Below are positions 1-9,115 of a stretch of 64,000 nucleotides of DNA, in pieces. Source of the DNA: JACVRN01 sp963715565 (GTDB lineage Bacteria; Acidobacteriota; Blastocatellia; Pyrinomonadales; Pyrinomonadaceae); contig OY970256.1 in assembly GCA_963715565.1 (NCBI GenBank), forward strand, positions 6,206,519 through 6,270,518. The letters run 5' to 3'. Position 1 is the stretch's first letter; each line of letters opens with the position of its first letter. The notes under the pieces were generated by a model. That model had not been told where the DNA came from. It was given only the letters and a program-made list of their open reading frames with translations, and did not search any database. The position numbers and the translations under genes are program-made.

Positions 1-1
1 C

Positions 2-826
2 AAAGCCGGAGCGCCGCCCGCCGTCTTTAGCTACTATCCTACGGACCACGGCGGGGCTGGCGAAATCTTACGCAGCACGGGTCGCGGGATGATGTTCGGC
101 GACGCGGGCTCTACAAACATTTGGCGGGACGACCCGCGCGTGGAGATTCATGGTCCGGGCTACAGCAAGATTGTGATTGGCGAGGATTGCATAGACGATT
201 GGGAAAAATATCTGGATGTGATAGCGGCTTCGATTGCCGATAACGGCGGGCGTTCGTGCGTCAACGCATCGGGGCTGTGGGTGACGCGTCATGCGGAAGA
301 GATAGCAAGCGCGCTTGCTGAAAAACTCGCGGCGATTGTGCCGCGCGATGCTGAGGATGAAAGGGCCGTGCTCGCTCCGTTTGCGGATGCCGGTGTCGCA
401 GCGCGTATCTCTCAGGGCATTGACGAAGCTTTGCGCGAGCCGGGTGCAAAGGACGTGACGGCATCGCTGAGAAAGGGCGAGAGGCTCGCAAACTGGCAAG
501 GCTCTACGTATCTCTTGCCGACCGTTGTCCTGTGCGAAGATGCGGAGCACCCGCTGGCGAATCGTGAGTTTCTTTTTCCTTTCGCGAGCGTGGTGAAAGT
601 CAAAGCGGATGAGATTCCCGAAGCGTTCGGCCCGACGCTTGTGGTGACGGCCATCACGGCTGACCAGAAGTTGATTCAACGGCTGGTCGCATCTGCAAAC
701 GTGGACCGCTTGAACATCGGCGCTATCCAGACAAATCGTTTAAGCTGGGACCAGCCGCACGAGGGCAACCTGTTCGAGCATCTCTACGCGCGCCGCGCCT
801 TTCAGCGCGCACGTTTCGTCGCCTGA
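2..826 (+). CDS. Aldehyde dehydrogenase family protein, 5'-partial
   Basis: The frame is already open at base 2, so the N-terminus lies upstream and the first internal Met at 89 is not the start. The visible part is the catalytic and C-terminal half of an NAD(P)-dependent aldehyde dehydrogenase. GGRSCVNAS carries the expected catalytic cysteine, and the later PTVVLCEDAEHPLANREFLFP resembles the conserved ALDH segment before the C-terminal oligomerisation strand. These enzymes oxidise aldehydes to carboxylic acids in the cytoplasm; the substrate cannot be read here. The stop is 2 bases before the next start, suggesting co-transcription with the glycosyltransferase. Family assignment is fairly secure, subfamily is not. 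Confidence 0.85.
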   Translation, partial: KAGAPPAVFSYYPTDHGGAGEILRSTGRGMMFGDAGSTNIWRDDPRVEIHGPGYSKIVIGEDCIDDWEKYLDVIAASIADNGGRSCVNASGLWVTRHAEEIASALAEKLAAIVPRDAEDERAVLAPFADAGVAARISQGIDEALREPGAKDVTASLRKGERLANWQGSTYLLPTVVLCEDAEHPLANREFLFPFASVVKVKADEIPEAFGPTLVVTAITADQKLIQRLVASANVDRLNIGAIQTNRLSWDQPHEGNLFEHLYARRAFQRARFVA

Positions 827-828
827 AG

Positions 829-2163
829 ATGAAGATTCTCTACATCACCGCCGGGGCCGCGAACATGTATTGCGGGAGTTGCCTGCGCGACAACGCGCTG
901 GCGGCGGAGATGATCGCGCGCGGCCACGACGTAGTGCTCGTGCCCATCTACACGCCGACCCTGACGGACGAGCCCAACGTCAGCCGGGAAAAAGTTTTCT
1001 TCGGCGGCATCAGCGTTTATCTACAGCAACACCTTTCGCTCTTTCGCTGGACGCCGCGATTCTTAGACCGCTTATGGGATTCGTCGTGGGCGTTGAAGCT
1101 GGCTTCGCGAAGCAACATCCCTACGAATCCGAAACTGTTGGGCGAGCTGACCGTCTCGATGCTCAAGGGCGAAGATGGAAATCAACGTAAAGAGCTAGAG
1201 AAGATGCTCGACTGGCTCAAACATGAAGAGCCGCCGGATGTGATTAGTCTTCCTTACACGCTTTTAATCGGGCTGGCGAAGCCGATTCGAGAGGCTCTAG
1301 GGCGTCCCGTTGTCTGCACGCTTCAGGGCGAAGACTTATTTCTGGAAGGATTGCAGGAGCCGTATCGCAGCGAGTCTCTGCGTTTGATTCGCGAGAACGT
1401 ACGGCACGTAGATGTCTTTATCGCCGTCAGCGATTACTACGCGGAGTTTATGCCGGGTTATCTCCATATCCCGAAGGAGAAAATGCGCGTCGTCCCGCTC
1501 GGCATCAATCTCAATGGTTACGAAGCGCGCAGGAAGCGTGAGCAGGGCGCGCCTTTTACAGTCGGTTACTTCGCGCGTGTTGCGCCGGAAAAGGGCTTGC
1601 ACTTGCTGGCCGAAGCTTACAAGCTTTTCCGCGAGCGAGTGCCCGACGTGGAAGCGCGCCTCGAAGTCGCTGGCTATCTGGGCGCGGAGCATCAGGAATA
1701 TCTGCGTGGCGTCGAGCAAAAGATAAAAGCGTGGGGGCTGGAGCAGGATTTTCATTATCGCGGCGTGCTGGACCGCGAGGAGAAGATAAATTTTCTGCGA
1801 GGTCTTGACGTGTTGTCCGTGCCCGCGACGTATGATGAGCCGAAGGGAATTTTTCTGCTCGAAGCTATGGCCTGCGGTGTGCCGGTTGTGCAGCCACGAC
1901 GCGGCGCGTTTACTGAGATTGTTGAACGCACTCGGGGCGGCCTGCTCGTCGAAGCTGATAACGCGCAAGCACTCGCAGACGGAATATTTTCGCTTTATGA
2001 AAATCCGCGTCTCGCTGAAGAACTCGGCACGAATGGTTTTCGCGAAGTGCGCGAGCAGTACAACGTGGCGCGCATGGCAGAGCGCGCGCTGGAAGTTTAC
2101 GGCAGCGTTTCAGGACAACAGACTAAAGAACAGACGGAAGCGGTGCGCGCAGGCGCGGCTTGA
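829..2163 (+). CDS. Glycosyltransferase family 4 (GT-B fold)
   Basis: Cytoplasmic retaining glycosyltransferase of 444 residues. The N-terminal half starts MKILYITAGAANMYCGSCLRDN, with a glycine-rich donor-binding loop typical of the GT4 N-domain. The C-terminal Rossmann half has GYFARVAPEKGLHLLAEA and the E-x7-E region EPKGIFLLEAMACGVPVV, both classic GT4 signatures for binding the nucleotide-sugar. It follows the aldehyde dehydrogenase by 2 bases, and an ABC export pair begins 42 bases downstream, so all four may share a transcript. Donor and acceptor cannot be inferred. Confidence 0.93.
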   Translation: MKILYITAGAANMYCGSCLRDNALAAEMIARGHDVVLVPIYTPTLTDEPNVSREKVFFGGISVYLQQHLSLFRWTPRFLDRLWDSSWALKLASRSNIPTNPKLLGELTVSMLKGEDGNQRKELEKMLDWLKHEEPPDVISLPYTLLIGLAKPIREALGRPVVCTLQGEDLFLEGLQEPYRSESLRLIRENVRHVDVFIAVSDYYAEFMPGYLHIPKEKMRVVPLGINLNGYEARRKREQGAPFTVGYFARVAPEKGLHLLAEAYKLFRERVPDVEARLEVAGYLGAEHQEYLRGVEQKIKAWGLEQDFHYRGVLDREEKINFLRGLDVLSVPATYDEPKGIFLLEAMACGVPVVQPRRGAFTEIVERTRGGLLVEADNAQALADGIFSLYENPRLAEELGTNGFREVREQYNVARMAERALEVYGSVSGQQTKEQTEAVRAGAA

Positions 2164-2205
2164 TTAAGAGCGCGCCTGCTCAGGTCGTAAAGGGGCTGAA
2201 AGAGA

Positions 2206-2874
2206 TTGCTGGAAGTCGTAGACGTGTCAAAGGAGTATCCGACGCCGCAGGGGAAGCTTGGGATTCTTTCTCACGTTTCTCTTTCGCTCGCGCGCGGCGA
2301 CGCCGTTTCCATCATGGGCCCATCGGGCAGCGGCAAGTCTACGCTGCTTTACATCATGGGCGCGCTTGAGCCGCCGACGAACGGCACCGTCCAGCTAGAC
2401 GGCATGAATCCCTTCGCGTTGAAGGAGAAGGAGCTGGCCGCTTTTCGTAATCGAAAAATCGGTTTCGTCTTTCAGGATCACTGTCTGTTGCCGCAGTGCA
2501 CCGTGTTGGAAAACGTCTTGACGCCGACGCTCGTGTCGGACGCAAACGGGCACTCGGCGGTGGAGCGTGCGCGCACGTTGCTTGAGCAGGTGGGCTTGTC
2601 AGAAAGAAGCGAGCATCGCCCGTCGGAATTGTCGGGCGGCGAAAAGCAGCGCGTCGCGGTCGCACGCGCGCTGATGATGAAACCCCTCGTCGTGTTGTGC
2701 GACGAGCCGACGGGAAACCTGGATCAGAAATCAGCGGCGACGGTCGGCTCGCTCTTACTGGAATTGCACGAGGGCCGGGAAACGATTCTCGTCGTCGTCA
2801 CGCACAGCGCGGAGCTGGCCGCGCGTTTTCCCACGCGCTTTGAATTGCACGAGCAGAAATTAGAACGTGTGTAA
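2206..2874 (+). CDS. LolD/MacB-type ABC transporter ATP-binding protein
   Basis: ATPase of 222 residues that would power the adjacent permease. Walker A GPSGSGKS is at about residues 38-45, the Q-loop at VFQDHCLLPQ, the signature LSGGEKQRVAVARAL near 145 and Walker B VVLCDEPTGNLD near 163. GNLD after Walker B is typical of the LolD/MacB/FtsE subfamily, which drives lipoprotein release or mechanotransmission rather than solute uptake. The start is a TTG after a weak purine stretch. The stop overlaps the permease ATG by one base (TAATG), implying translational coupling. Confidence 0.95.
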   Translation: MLEVVDVSKEYPTPQGKLGILSHVSLSLARGDAVSIMGPSGSGKSTLLYIMGALEPPTNGTVQLDGMNPFALKEKELAAFRNRKIGFVFQDHCLLPQCTVLENVLTPTLVSDANGHSAVERARTLLEQVGLSERSEHRPSELSGGEKQRVAVARALMMKPLVVLCDEPTGNLDQKSAATVGSLLLELHEGRETILVVVTHSAELAARFPTRFELHEQKLERV

Positions 2875-5800
2875 TGCGAACCCGCCTTCTACTCAAACGC
2901 AATCTACTCTACTTCTGGCGTACGAACCTCGCGGTTATCTCCGGAGTCGCGGCGGCGGTCGCCGTGCTCACGGGCGCGCTCATCGTAGGCGATTCCGTTC
3001 GCGCAAGCTTGAGCGACATCTTTCTGCAACGAATAGGGCGAGCCGACCACGTTGTCTCGTCCGCGAGCTTCTTCCGTGAACAACTCGCGGACGAGATACG
3101 AGGGGACAACGAGTTTGCTGCGGGTGGATTCGACGACGTGTGCCCACTGGTCGTGCTCGAAGCGACGGTCACGCACGAAGAGAGCGGGCGGCGCGCATCG
3201 CGCGTGCAGGTCTACGGCGTGGACGAAAGATTCTGGCGTTTTCACGGAAATCGATCCGCTATGTCGCCGCAGAATCGTGATGCTCTACTGAGCGAAAGCC
3301 TTGCGCGCGAGCTTCAGACAGGGACGGGCGACGCGATGCTCGTGCGTATGGAAATGCCTTCGGCCATCCCCACGGAATCGCTGCACGGGCGCAAGGATGA
3401 TGTGGGGCACACGCTGCGCGTCTCTATGCGCGAGCGGCTCGCAGCCGCCGCGATGGGTGAATTTTCCGTTCGCCCGCAACAGGCGGAGGTGCGCGCGGTC
3501 TTTGTTCCCCTGCGCTTGTTGCAGAAAGAGCTTGAGCAGGAGGGCAAGGCCAACGCGCTGCTCGTCTCTGAAAAGAATTCCATCGGGCGAGCGGCTCAGG
3601 CGCAGACGGCGCTCCTTCAGCAAATTCTGAAGAAGAAAATCTCGCTCGAAGACATGGGCGTGCGGCTGCGTGCGATTCCTGAAGGGCGCAGTATTTCTTT
3701 GGAGAGCGAGAGCGGGCTTGTCCCCGACGCGCTGGCCGAAACCGCTATACGGACGGGTGGAGCGCAGATGAAGATGCGTCCCACGCGGATTCTCTCCTAT
3801 CTGGCTAATACTATCCGCGTGGGCTCGCGCGAGATTCCGTATTCGATTGTCACCGCCACGGATGAAGAGAGCTTTGAGGGATTGAGACGCGTAGACGCAG
3901 AGACACAGGGACGCGTAGATGAAGCTGCGAAACCGGCCAGTGCTATCCCTACACAAGCCGGTGCAGCATCTACGTCACAACTGCCGCCGATTATCTTAAA
4001 CGAATGGGCCGCGCGTGACCTGCAAACGAAAGCGGGCGATAAGGCAACACTGGAATATTACTTGTGGCAGGAAGGCGGTCGGCTCTTAACGCGCACTGCC
4101 GAGTTTCATGTAGCGGGTGTCGTGCCAATCAAAGGTCTCGCCGCCGACAGAAATTTAGTGCCCGATTATCCGGGCATCTCCGGCTCGGAATCGGTCGCGG
4201 ATTGGGACCCGCCTTTTCCTGTGGACCTAGCGCGCGTGCGCCAGCAGGACGAGGATTACTGGGACGAGTATCAGACCACGCCGAAGGCTTTTATACAGCT
4301 CGCGATAGGACAGGAGCTGTGGCAATCGCGTTTCGGAAAACTGACTTCAATCAGGTTCGCTCTCCCTACGGATGCTGACGCGCAGGCGAGCCTCGATTCA
4401 TTCGGCAGGAATTTAAGAGAAGCGATAGACCCCGCACAAATGGGCATCGCTCTTTTTGCGGCGCGTGCAGAGGGACTTCAAGCTTCGCGCGGCGCGACCG
4501 ATTTCGGAGAATACTTTCTTTACTTCAGCTTCTTTCTTGTCGCTTCGGCGCTGCTGCTGGCGGCGCTCTTTTTCAAGCTCGGCATCGAACAACGCCTGCG
4601 CGAAATAGGCATCCTTCAAGCCACGGGCTTCGCGGCCTCGAAAATCCGCACGCAGTTTCTACTCGAAGGTTTTGTGCTCGCAAGTCTGGGAACTCTGCTC
4701 GGTCTGCTGGGCGCGCTCCTCTATGGCAGCTTGATGATGAAGGGTCTGCGCACGTGGTGGCAGGGGGCCGTAGGCACAACCATGCTGAGCCTGCACGTCT
4801 CCGCGACAACCTTAATCATAGGCAGCCTAGCCGGACTCGTCGCCGCCACGCTGTGCATTCTCTGGACTCTGCGCCGCGTGGCAAACGCTTCGACGCGCAG
4901 CCTTTTGTCCGGCACGCTCGACGGGGGAAAGCGAGACGCGGGGACGCGGAGACGCGGCGACGCGGAGATAAAGAAAGATGATGATGAAGAGAAAGCTATT
5001 CCTGTATCGCCGCGTCGCAGTGTCTCCGCGTCCCCGCGTCGCTCCTTCTCCGCGTCTCCGCGTCTCTTGATTGTCGCGGTTGTCTTCGGCTTGATAGGGC
5101 TCGTGTTGCTGTTGGCGGCTTCCTTGAATTGGGTGGCGGAGGCGGCGGGATTTTTCGGCGGGGGGACTGCGCTGCTCGTCGCTTTGCTCTGCCTGCAATC
5201 TTTCTGGCTGCGGCGTGAGCGTAAAAGCTTGATTCAGGGCAGCGGCTTTTGGGCGCTCGCGCGTTTGGGATTTCGCAACGCGACGCATAGACCGGGCCGA
5301 AGCGTCTTGTGCATCGCGCTCATAGCCTCTGCCGCTTTCATCATCGTCTCCGTGGATGCTTTCAGACGCGACGACCGCCGGCTTGCGATAGACAAAAAAG
5401 CTGGCGGCGGCGGTTATCCCCTGCTCGCGGAATCGTTGCTTCCTTTAGTTCAAGACCCGAACACGCCGGAAGGCCGCGACGCTTTGAACTTGACGGCGGG
5501 CGAAGAGGCTGCTGAATTGAAGGATGTTCATTTCGCGCGTTTTCGGCTGCGGCCCGGCGACGACGCAAGCTGTCTGAATCTTTACCAGCCGCGCAAGCCC
5601 CGTATTCTCGCGCCGACCGCTGATTTTCTTGAAGGCGGGCGTTTCAGTTTTCAATCGTCGCTGGCACAGACCGAAGAGGAAAAGAAAAATCCCTGGCTGC
5701 TTTTACAAAAGGAGAGCACGGACGGCTCTGTGCCCATCATTGCCGACGCCAATTCGCTCGCCTATGTTCTTCATCTCAAGCTCGGCGATGAATTTGTTCT

Positions 5801-6449
5801 TGATCAGGGCGATGACCGTGGCCCTGTTCGTTTGCGCGTTGTAGCGGCGCTCGCCGACAGCATTTTTCAGAGCGAGCTTTTGATGTCGGAAAAGAATTTC
5901 CTGCGCCTCTTCCCGGCGGAAGAGGGCTATCGCTTCTTTTTACTTGACGTCGCGCAGCCTGACAGAGCGAGCAAGGTTGCGACCGAGCTGGAAGAGAGAC
6001 TGTCGGATTTCGGTTTCGACGTTGTAGAGACCAACGAGCGGCTCGCAGCTTTCCATCGCGTCGAAAATACTTTTATCTCTACGTTTCAAATGTTGGGCGG
6101 TCTGGGGCTTGTGCTGGGAACGCTCGGCCTTGGCGCAGTGCTGCTCAGGAATGTGCTGGAAAGGAGGCGCGAGCTGGCTTTGCTGCGCGCCGTAGGCTAT
6201 AACCGCTCGCATTTCGCCGCGATGGTGATTGCGGAGAACGCTTTCCTGCTCCTCTGCGGGCTCGTGACGGGCGCGGCGTGCGCGTCTCTAGCCATCGCCC
6301 CAGTCATCTTTTCTCGCGGCGGTCAGCCTCCGACAGCTTCTTTGGGCATACTGCTTCTGGCCGTGCTGGTTTCAGGACTACTGGCGTCCCTCGTGGCAAC
6401 TGTCGCCGCGCTCCGCTCTCCTTTGCTCGCGGCGCTGCGCGCAGAGTGA
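2874..6449 (+). CDS. FtsX/MacB-like ABC transporter permease with repeat-encoded linker
   Basis: Very long (1191 aa) inner-membrane permease with two FtsX-type modules, each a large periplasmic region plus membrane helices. Helix clusters lie near residues 13-35, 545-670, 725-780 and 1055-1185, ending in the typical ERRRELALLRAVGYNR coupling segment. It probably works with the preceding LolD-like ATPase in envelope lipoprotein or lipid handling. Two portions are repeat-derived: residues about 337-349 (RRVDAETQGRVD) and 686-731, an Arg/Ser/Pro-rich cytoplasmic linker encoded by a perfect-looking GACGCGGAG palindrome between the two modules. The frame stays open through both. Unusual length for the family (about 850 aa is common). 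Confidence 0.92.
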   Translation: MRTRLLLKRNLLYFWRTNLAVISGVAAAVAVLTGALIVGDSVRASLSDIFLQRIGRADHVVSSASFFREQLADEIRGDNEFAAGGFDDVCPLVVLEATVTHEESGRRASRVQVYGVDERFWRFHGNRSAMSPQNRDALLSESLARELQTGTGDAMLVRMEMPSAIPTESLHGRKDDVGHTLRVSMRERLAAAAMGEFSVRPQQAEVRAVFVPLRLLQKELEQEGKANALLVSEKNSIGRAAQAQTALLQQILKKKISLEDMGVRLRAIPEGRSISLESESGLVPDALAETAIRTGGAQMKMRPTRILSYLANTIRVGSREIPYSIVTATDEESFEGLRRVDAETQGRVDEAAKPASAIPTQAGAASTSQLPPIILNEWAARDLQTKAGDKATLEYYLWQEGGRLLTRTAEFHVAGVVPIKGLAADRNLVPDYPGISGSESVADWDPPFPVDLARVRQQDEDYWDEYQTTPKAFIQLAIGQELWQSRFGKLTSIRFALPTDADAQASLDSFGRNLREAIDPAQMGIALFAARAEGLQASRGATDFGEYFLYFSFFLVASALLLAALFFKLGIEQRLREIGILQATGFAASKIRTQFLLEGFVLASLGTLLGLLGALLYGSLMMKGLRTWWQGAVGTTMLSLHVSATTLIIGSLAGLVAATLCILWTLRRVANASTRSLLSGTLDGGKRDAGTRRRGDAEIKKDDDEEKAIPVSPRRSVSASPRRSFSASPRLLIVAVVFGLIGLVLLLAASLNWVAEAAGFFGGGTALLVALLCLQSFWLRRERKSLIQGSGFWALARLGFRNATHRPGRSVLCIALIASAAFIIVSVDAFRRDDRRLAIDKKAGGGGYPLLAESLLPLVQDPNTPEGRDALNLTAGEEAAELKDVHFARFRLRPGDDASCLNLYQPRKPRILAPTADFLEGGRFSFQSSLAQTEEEKKNPWLLLQKESTDGSVPIIADANSLAYVLHLKLGDEFVLDQGDDRGPVRLRVVAALADSIFQSELLMSEKNFLRLFPAEEGYRFFLLDVAQPDRASKVATELEERLSDFGFDVVETNERLAAFHRVENTFISTFQMLGGLGLVLGTLGLGAVLLRNVLERRRELALLRAVGYNRSHFAAMVIAENAFLLLCGLVTGAACASLAIAPVIFSRGGQPPTASLGILLLAVLVSGLLASLVATVAALRSPLLAALRAE
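3884..3919. repeat. Family D repeat half-arm inside the permease gene
   Basis: GACGCGTAGACGCAGAGAC-type tandem sequence lying in frame in the permease. It matches one arm of the GACGCAGAG palindromes seen at 4931, 47777 and 50478, but no opposite arm is present nearby, so it may be a decayed or partial copy. Confidence 0.5.
4931..5067. repeat. Family D palindrome (GACGCGGAG arms) inserted in frame in a coding region
   Basis: The left arm, about 4933-4963, is a tandem of GACGCGG units. The right arm, 5008-5067, is its reverse complement with CGCGTCTC units, separated by about 45 bases of A-rich loop. The whole element is in frame within the ABC permease and encodes the linker between its two modules (residues about 686-731). 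Confidence 0.85.
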
Positions 6450-6554
6450 GACAAGATAAACTGAACGTAAGCTCGACCCGCCGCGCTGCGGAATTATAAA
6501 TTGAAACCTCTGCCCACCTACGCGCACCTACTCAGTAGCAGGGATTCTCAAAAC

Positions 6555-6599
6555 TTTTTACAGACTTTTTACAACGCGTCGTCTCGTTTCATTCATAAT
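6555..6599 (+). promoter_or_regulatory. Shared bipartite motif, copy 1
   Basis: TTTTTAC at 6555 and TTTTTACAAC at 6566 (11 bp apart), 17 bases, then TCATAAT at 6593-6599, 48 bases before the propeller gene ATG. The same architecture recurs at 13908 and 24630. It could be a promoter with an unusual -35 region, or an activator site overlapping a CATAAT -10 box. Confidence 0.5.
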
Positions 6600-6647
6600 G
6601 TCGCTCCGGCCTGACTCGAAAAAATTTGCCGACGCCTGAAAGGAGAG

Positions 6648-7907
6648 ATGATGAAGCAAAGGTCGTTTGTCCGGCTAGCGAAGTCTCTGTCGAAGAGGAC
6701 CGTGTGGTCTCTGATTGCGATGCTCTTGTCATGGAGCGCTGCGTTTGCCGACAACTGGGCGCAGTTTCGCGGCCCCGGCAGCCAGGGCATCTCGCGCGAA
6801 ACTAACCTCCCCGTGAAGTGGGACGCTTCCGCAGGCGTGCGCTGGAAGACGCGCCTTCCGGGGCCGGGCCATTCTTCGCCCGTCATCTGGGGCAACCGCG
6901 TGTTTCTCACAGCTTACAATCAGGAGAAGAAACAACTGCTTACCCTCGCTCTGGATAAAGCGACGGGCAAAGTTTTGTGGGAGCGGGCCGTGGAAGCTTC
7001 TCGCATAGAGCAGTATCATCCGACGAATGCGCCTGCGAGCCCTACGCCCGTCACCGACGGCAAACTGGTTTTCGTTTACTTCGGCTCAAGCGGATTGACG
7101 GCCTTTGATTTTAACGGCACCAAGGTCTGGGAAAATCGCTTCGGGCCTTTTCCGAACGAATGGGGCTCGGCCTCCTCGCCCATACTCTACAACGACCTGT
7201 TGATTTTGAACGTGGACACGGACGGGGAAGATTTTCTTCTGGCCGTGAATAAGCAGACGGGACGCAACGTCTGGAAAACGTCGCGCACGGATGTCAATCG
7301 TTCGTGGCCGACGCCTGTTGTGTGGAACGTTGCGGGCCGAGACGAGATCGTTGTAAGCGGAAGCGGGCGCGTCAAAAGTTATGACCCGAAAGACGGGAGC
7401 GAGTTGTGGGCCGTGGACGGGCTGACGCGCTGGGTGACGCCGACGCCCGTCATGGGCCACGGGATGATCTATGTCGCGTCGAACGGGCCGGGCGGAAACA
7501 TCATCATGGCAATCAAACCGGGCGGGCGCGGCAACATCACAAGCTCACACGTCGCGTGGCGCTATGACAAGTCCGCGCCCTATTCGTCTTCGCCCGTCAT
7601 CGTCGGCGATTATCTCTACTCCGTCAAAAACGGCGGCGTGATGACCTGTCTCAATGCCAAGACGGGCGAGGTCGCATGGCAGGAGCGTCTGCCCGCGCGC
7701 GGAGCTTTTTACGCCAGCCTCCTCGCGGCGGACGGCAAGATTTACGCCCTCAGTGAAGACGGCGAAGCAGCGGTCATCGCCGCCAAACCGACCTACGAGC
7801 TTTTGAGCTTTAACAAAATGGGCGAGCGAACCATGGCAACTCCATCCATCGCCGACGGACGATTGTTCATACGCTCAGACGATTACCTCTACTGCATCGG
7901 CAAATAA
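6648..7907 (+). CDS. Secreted PQQ-like beta-propeller protein (BamB-like), paralog 1
   Basis: 419-residue exported protein. A basic N-terminus and hydrophobic stretch end at SWSAAFA, followed by NWAQFRGPGSQGISRETNLP, the WxQFRGP opening found in all nine propeller proteins here. The body has repeated blades with A/G-x-x-x-G-x-x-x-W motifs (LDKATGKVLWER, NKQTGRNVWKT, DPKDGSELWAV, NAKTGEVAWQE), typical of the PQQ_2/BamB fold. It ends with the shared LFIRSDDYLYCIGK tail. Such proteins act in the periplasm or envelope; whether they bind PQQ or only scaffold is unknown. RBS AAAGGAGAG lies 4-5 bases before the ATG. Shared motif copy 1 lies upstream. Confidence 0.9.
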   Translation: MMKQRSFVRLAKSLSKRTVWSLIAMLLSWSAAFADNWAQFRGPGSQGISRETNLPVKWDASAGVRWKTRLPGPGHSSPVIWGNRVFLTAYNQEKKQLLTLALDKATGKVLWERAVEASRIEQYHPTNAPASPTPVTDGKLVFVYFGSSGLTAFDFNGTKVWENRFGPFPNEWGSASSPILYNDLLILNVDTDGEDFLLAVNKQTGRNVWKTSRTDVNRSWPTPVVWNVAGRDEIVVSGSGRVKSYDPKDGSELWAVDGLTRWVTPTPVMGHGMIYVASNGPGGNIIMAIKPGGRGNITSSHVAWRYDKSAPYSSSPVIVGDYLYSVKNGGVMTCLNAKTGEVAWQERLPARGAFYASLLAADGKIYALSEDGEAAVIAAKPTYELLSFNKMGERTMATPSIADGRLFIRSDDYLYCIGK

Positions 7908-7908
7908 T

Positions 7909-8104
7909 CAAAGCCCCTGAAAGGGGCGAGATATCAGTAGCCCAGCACGTCAGTGCTGGGACAACGGCAGCACAAGTTTTAATTGAGCCCCGTCAGGGGC
8001 GGCATCATGGGATGCCGCCCCTGACGGGGCTCAATCATTCATTCTACGCTTGTTCCCACGGCTCACGCCGTGGGCTACTGTTAAAGCGCCCCTTTCAGGG
8101 GCTC
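7909..8104. repeat. Family A composite palindrome (GCCCC hairpins), copy 1
   Basis: Five nested or serial hairpins: GCCCCTGAAAGGGGC (7913), CCCAGCACGTCAGTGCTGGG (7941), a long central stem at 7982-8035, CCCACGGCTCACGCCGTGGG (8055) and GCCCCTTTCAGGGGC (8088). The outer hairpins are also reverse complements of each other, so the whole element can fold as a cruciform. It begins 2 bases after the propeller stop codon. Confidence 0.9.
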
Positions 8105-8146
8105 TGGTCTAGACTTTGTTCCTGCTCATATCGAACTCGCATTAAA

Positions 8147-9037
8147 TTATGTCGCTGGCGAGCTTTTCACTTCCAAAAGCTCCGAAACGTTGCCGAACGG
8201 GTCTGCGAAGGCGACGAGCGGGCCGCTCGTGCTTTGACGCGGATTTTTATCCAGAATTTGGACGCCCGCCGCTCGCAGTTTTTCCAGCGCCGCAACTAGA
8301 TTGTCGGTCTCGAAAACTATCGTGTAATAAGCGACGGCGTTCGGGTAAGAGCTTTTGATAGATTTCACGCCGGGGCGGTAGTGGAGCATGAAGCCGAAGG
8401 ATTTGTCTTGATGACCGAGGGGCAAATCTTTTGGGAGATATTTTTCGCTGCGGACTAGAAAGCCTAGCTTGTTGCTGTAAAAATCGCGTGCCGTCTGCAT
8501 GTCGGGGACGCTGAAGCCGTAATTGTAAAGCCTGGGCTCTTTGAAGGGCTCGACTTTGACAATCGTCTGGTGCATGAGCGAGATGCGACGGCCAAACGGG
8601 TCGCGTATAAAAATCGCGTAGCCGACGCCCTCCGTGCGTTTCTCGTTTTCCGCAAACTCCACACCCTTCGACTTCATCTTCGCAATAGCTTCGTCCAGAT
8701 CGTTGACTTGCAGCGTGAAAGAAACGCCCGTATCCGTCGGCTCCGCTTTGCGCAATTTTTTCACCTTGAAGAGAATGAGACGATTGCGCTCGCCTGATTT
8801 CAGGACGACCGATTGCGGGTACGTGCTCCTGTCTTCAAGCTCAAAGCCGAGCTTGTCGCGGTAAAAAGATAAAGCCCTGTCCATGTCGTCAACGTTGATT
8901 TTGACGCCGTGCGTGCGAATCAGGGATTTCTCTTCGACGACGGCTGAGGGTGTAGAGACGCTGACTGCCATCGTCTTCAAGCGAGAGCCCGCGTCAAGAC
9001 AAAGCAGTATGAGCATGAAATAGACAAGGGATTTCAT
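8147..9037 (-). CDS. Two-domain VOC (glyoxalase/dioxygenase-fold) protein, exported
   Basis: 296 residues with an N-terminal hydrophobic segment (MKSLVYFMLILLCLDAG) and two vicinal-oxygen-chelate modules. Module one begins near residue 43 (GVKINVDDMDRALSFYRDKLGFELE) and module two near residue 173 (YGFSVPDMQTARDFYSNKLGFLVR). Both show the paired beta-alpha-beta pattern and end in DPFGR/DPFGN motifs. VOC proteins bind a metal and act on vicinal oxygens (glyoxalases, extradiol dioxygenases, resistance proteins); the specific reaction is not readable. RBS GGAGG lies 10 bases before the ATG. The signal-like N-terminus suggests periplasmic location, unusual for the family. Confidence 0.85.
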   Translation of the reverse strand: MKSLVYFMLILLCLDAGSRLKTMAVSVSTPSAVVEEKSLIRTHGVKINVDDMDRALSFYRDKLGFELEDRSTYPQSVVLKSGERNRLILFKVKKLRKAEPTDTGVSFTLQVNDLDEAIAKMKSKGVEFAENEKRTEGVGYAIFIRDPFGRRISLMHQTIVKVEPFKEPRLYNYGFSVPDMQTARDFYSNKLGFLVRSEKYLPKDLPLGHQDKSFGFMLHYRPGVKSIKSSYPNAVAYYTIVFETDNLVAALEKLRAAGVQILDKNPRQSTSGPLVAFADPFGNVSELLEVKSSPAT

Positions 9038-9115
9038 TGAGCTTAATCCTCCGCTTCCGTATGGCGTTCCGTAGATTATAGGCGGAGGCGAGGCAGGAGT
9101 TCTGTGCCGAAGTTG

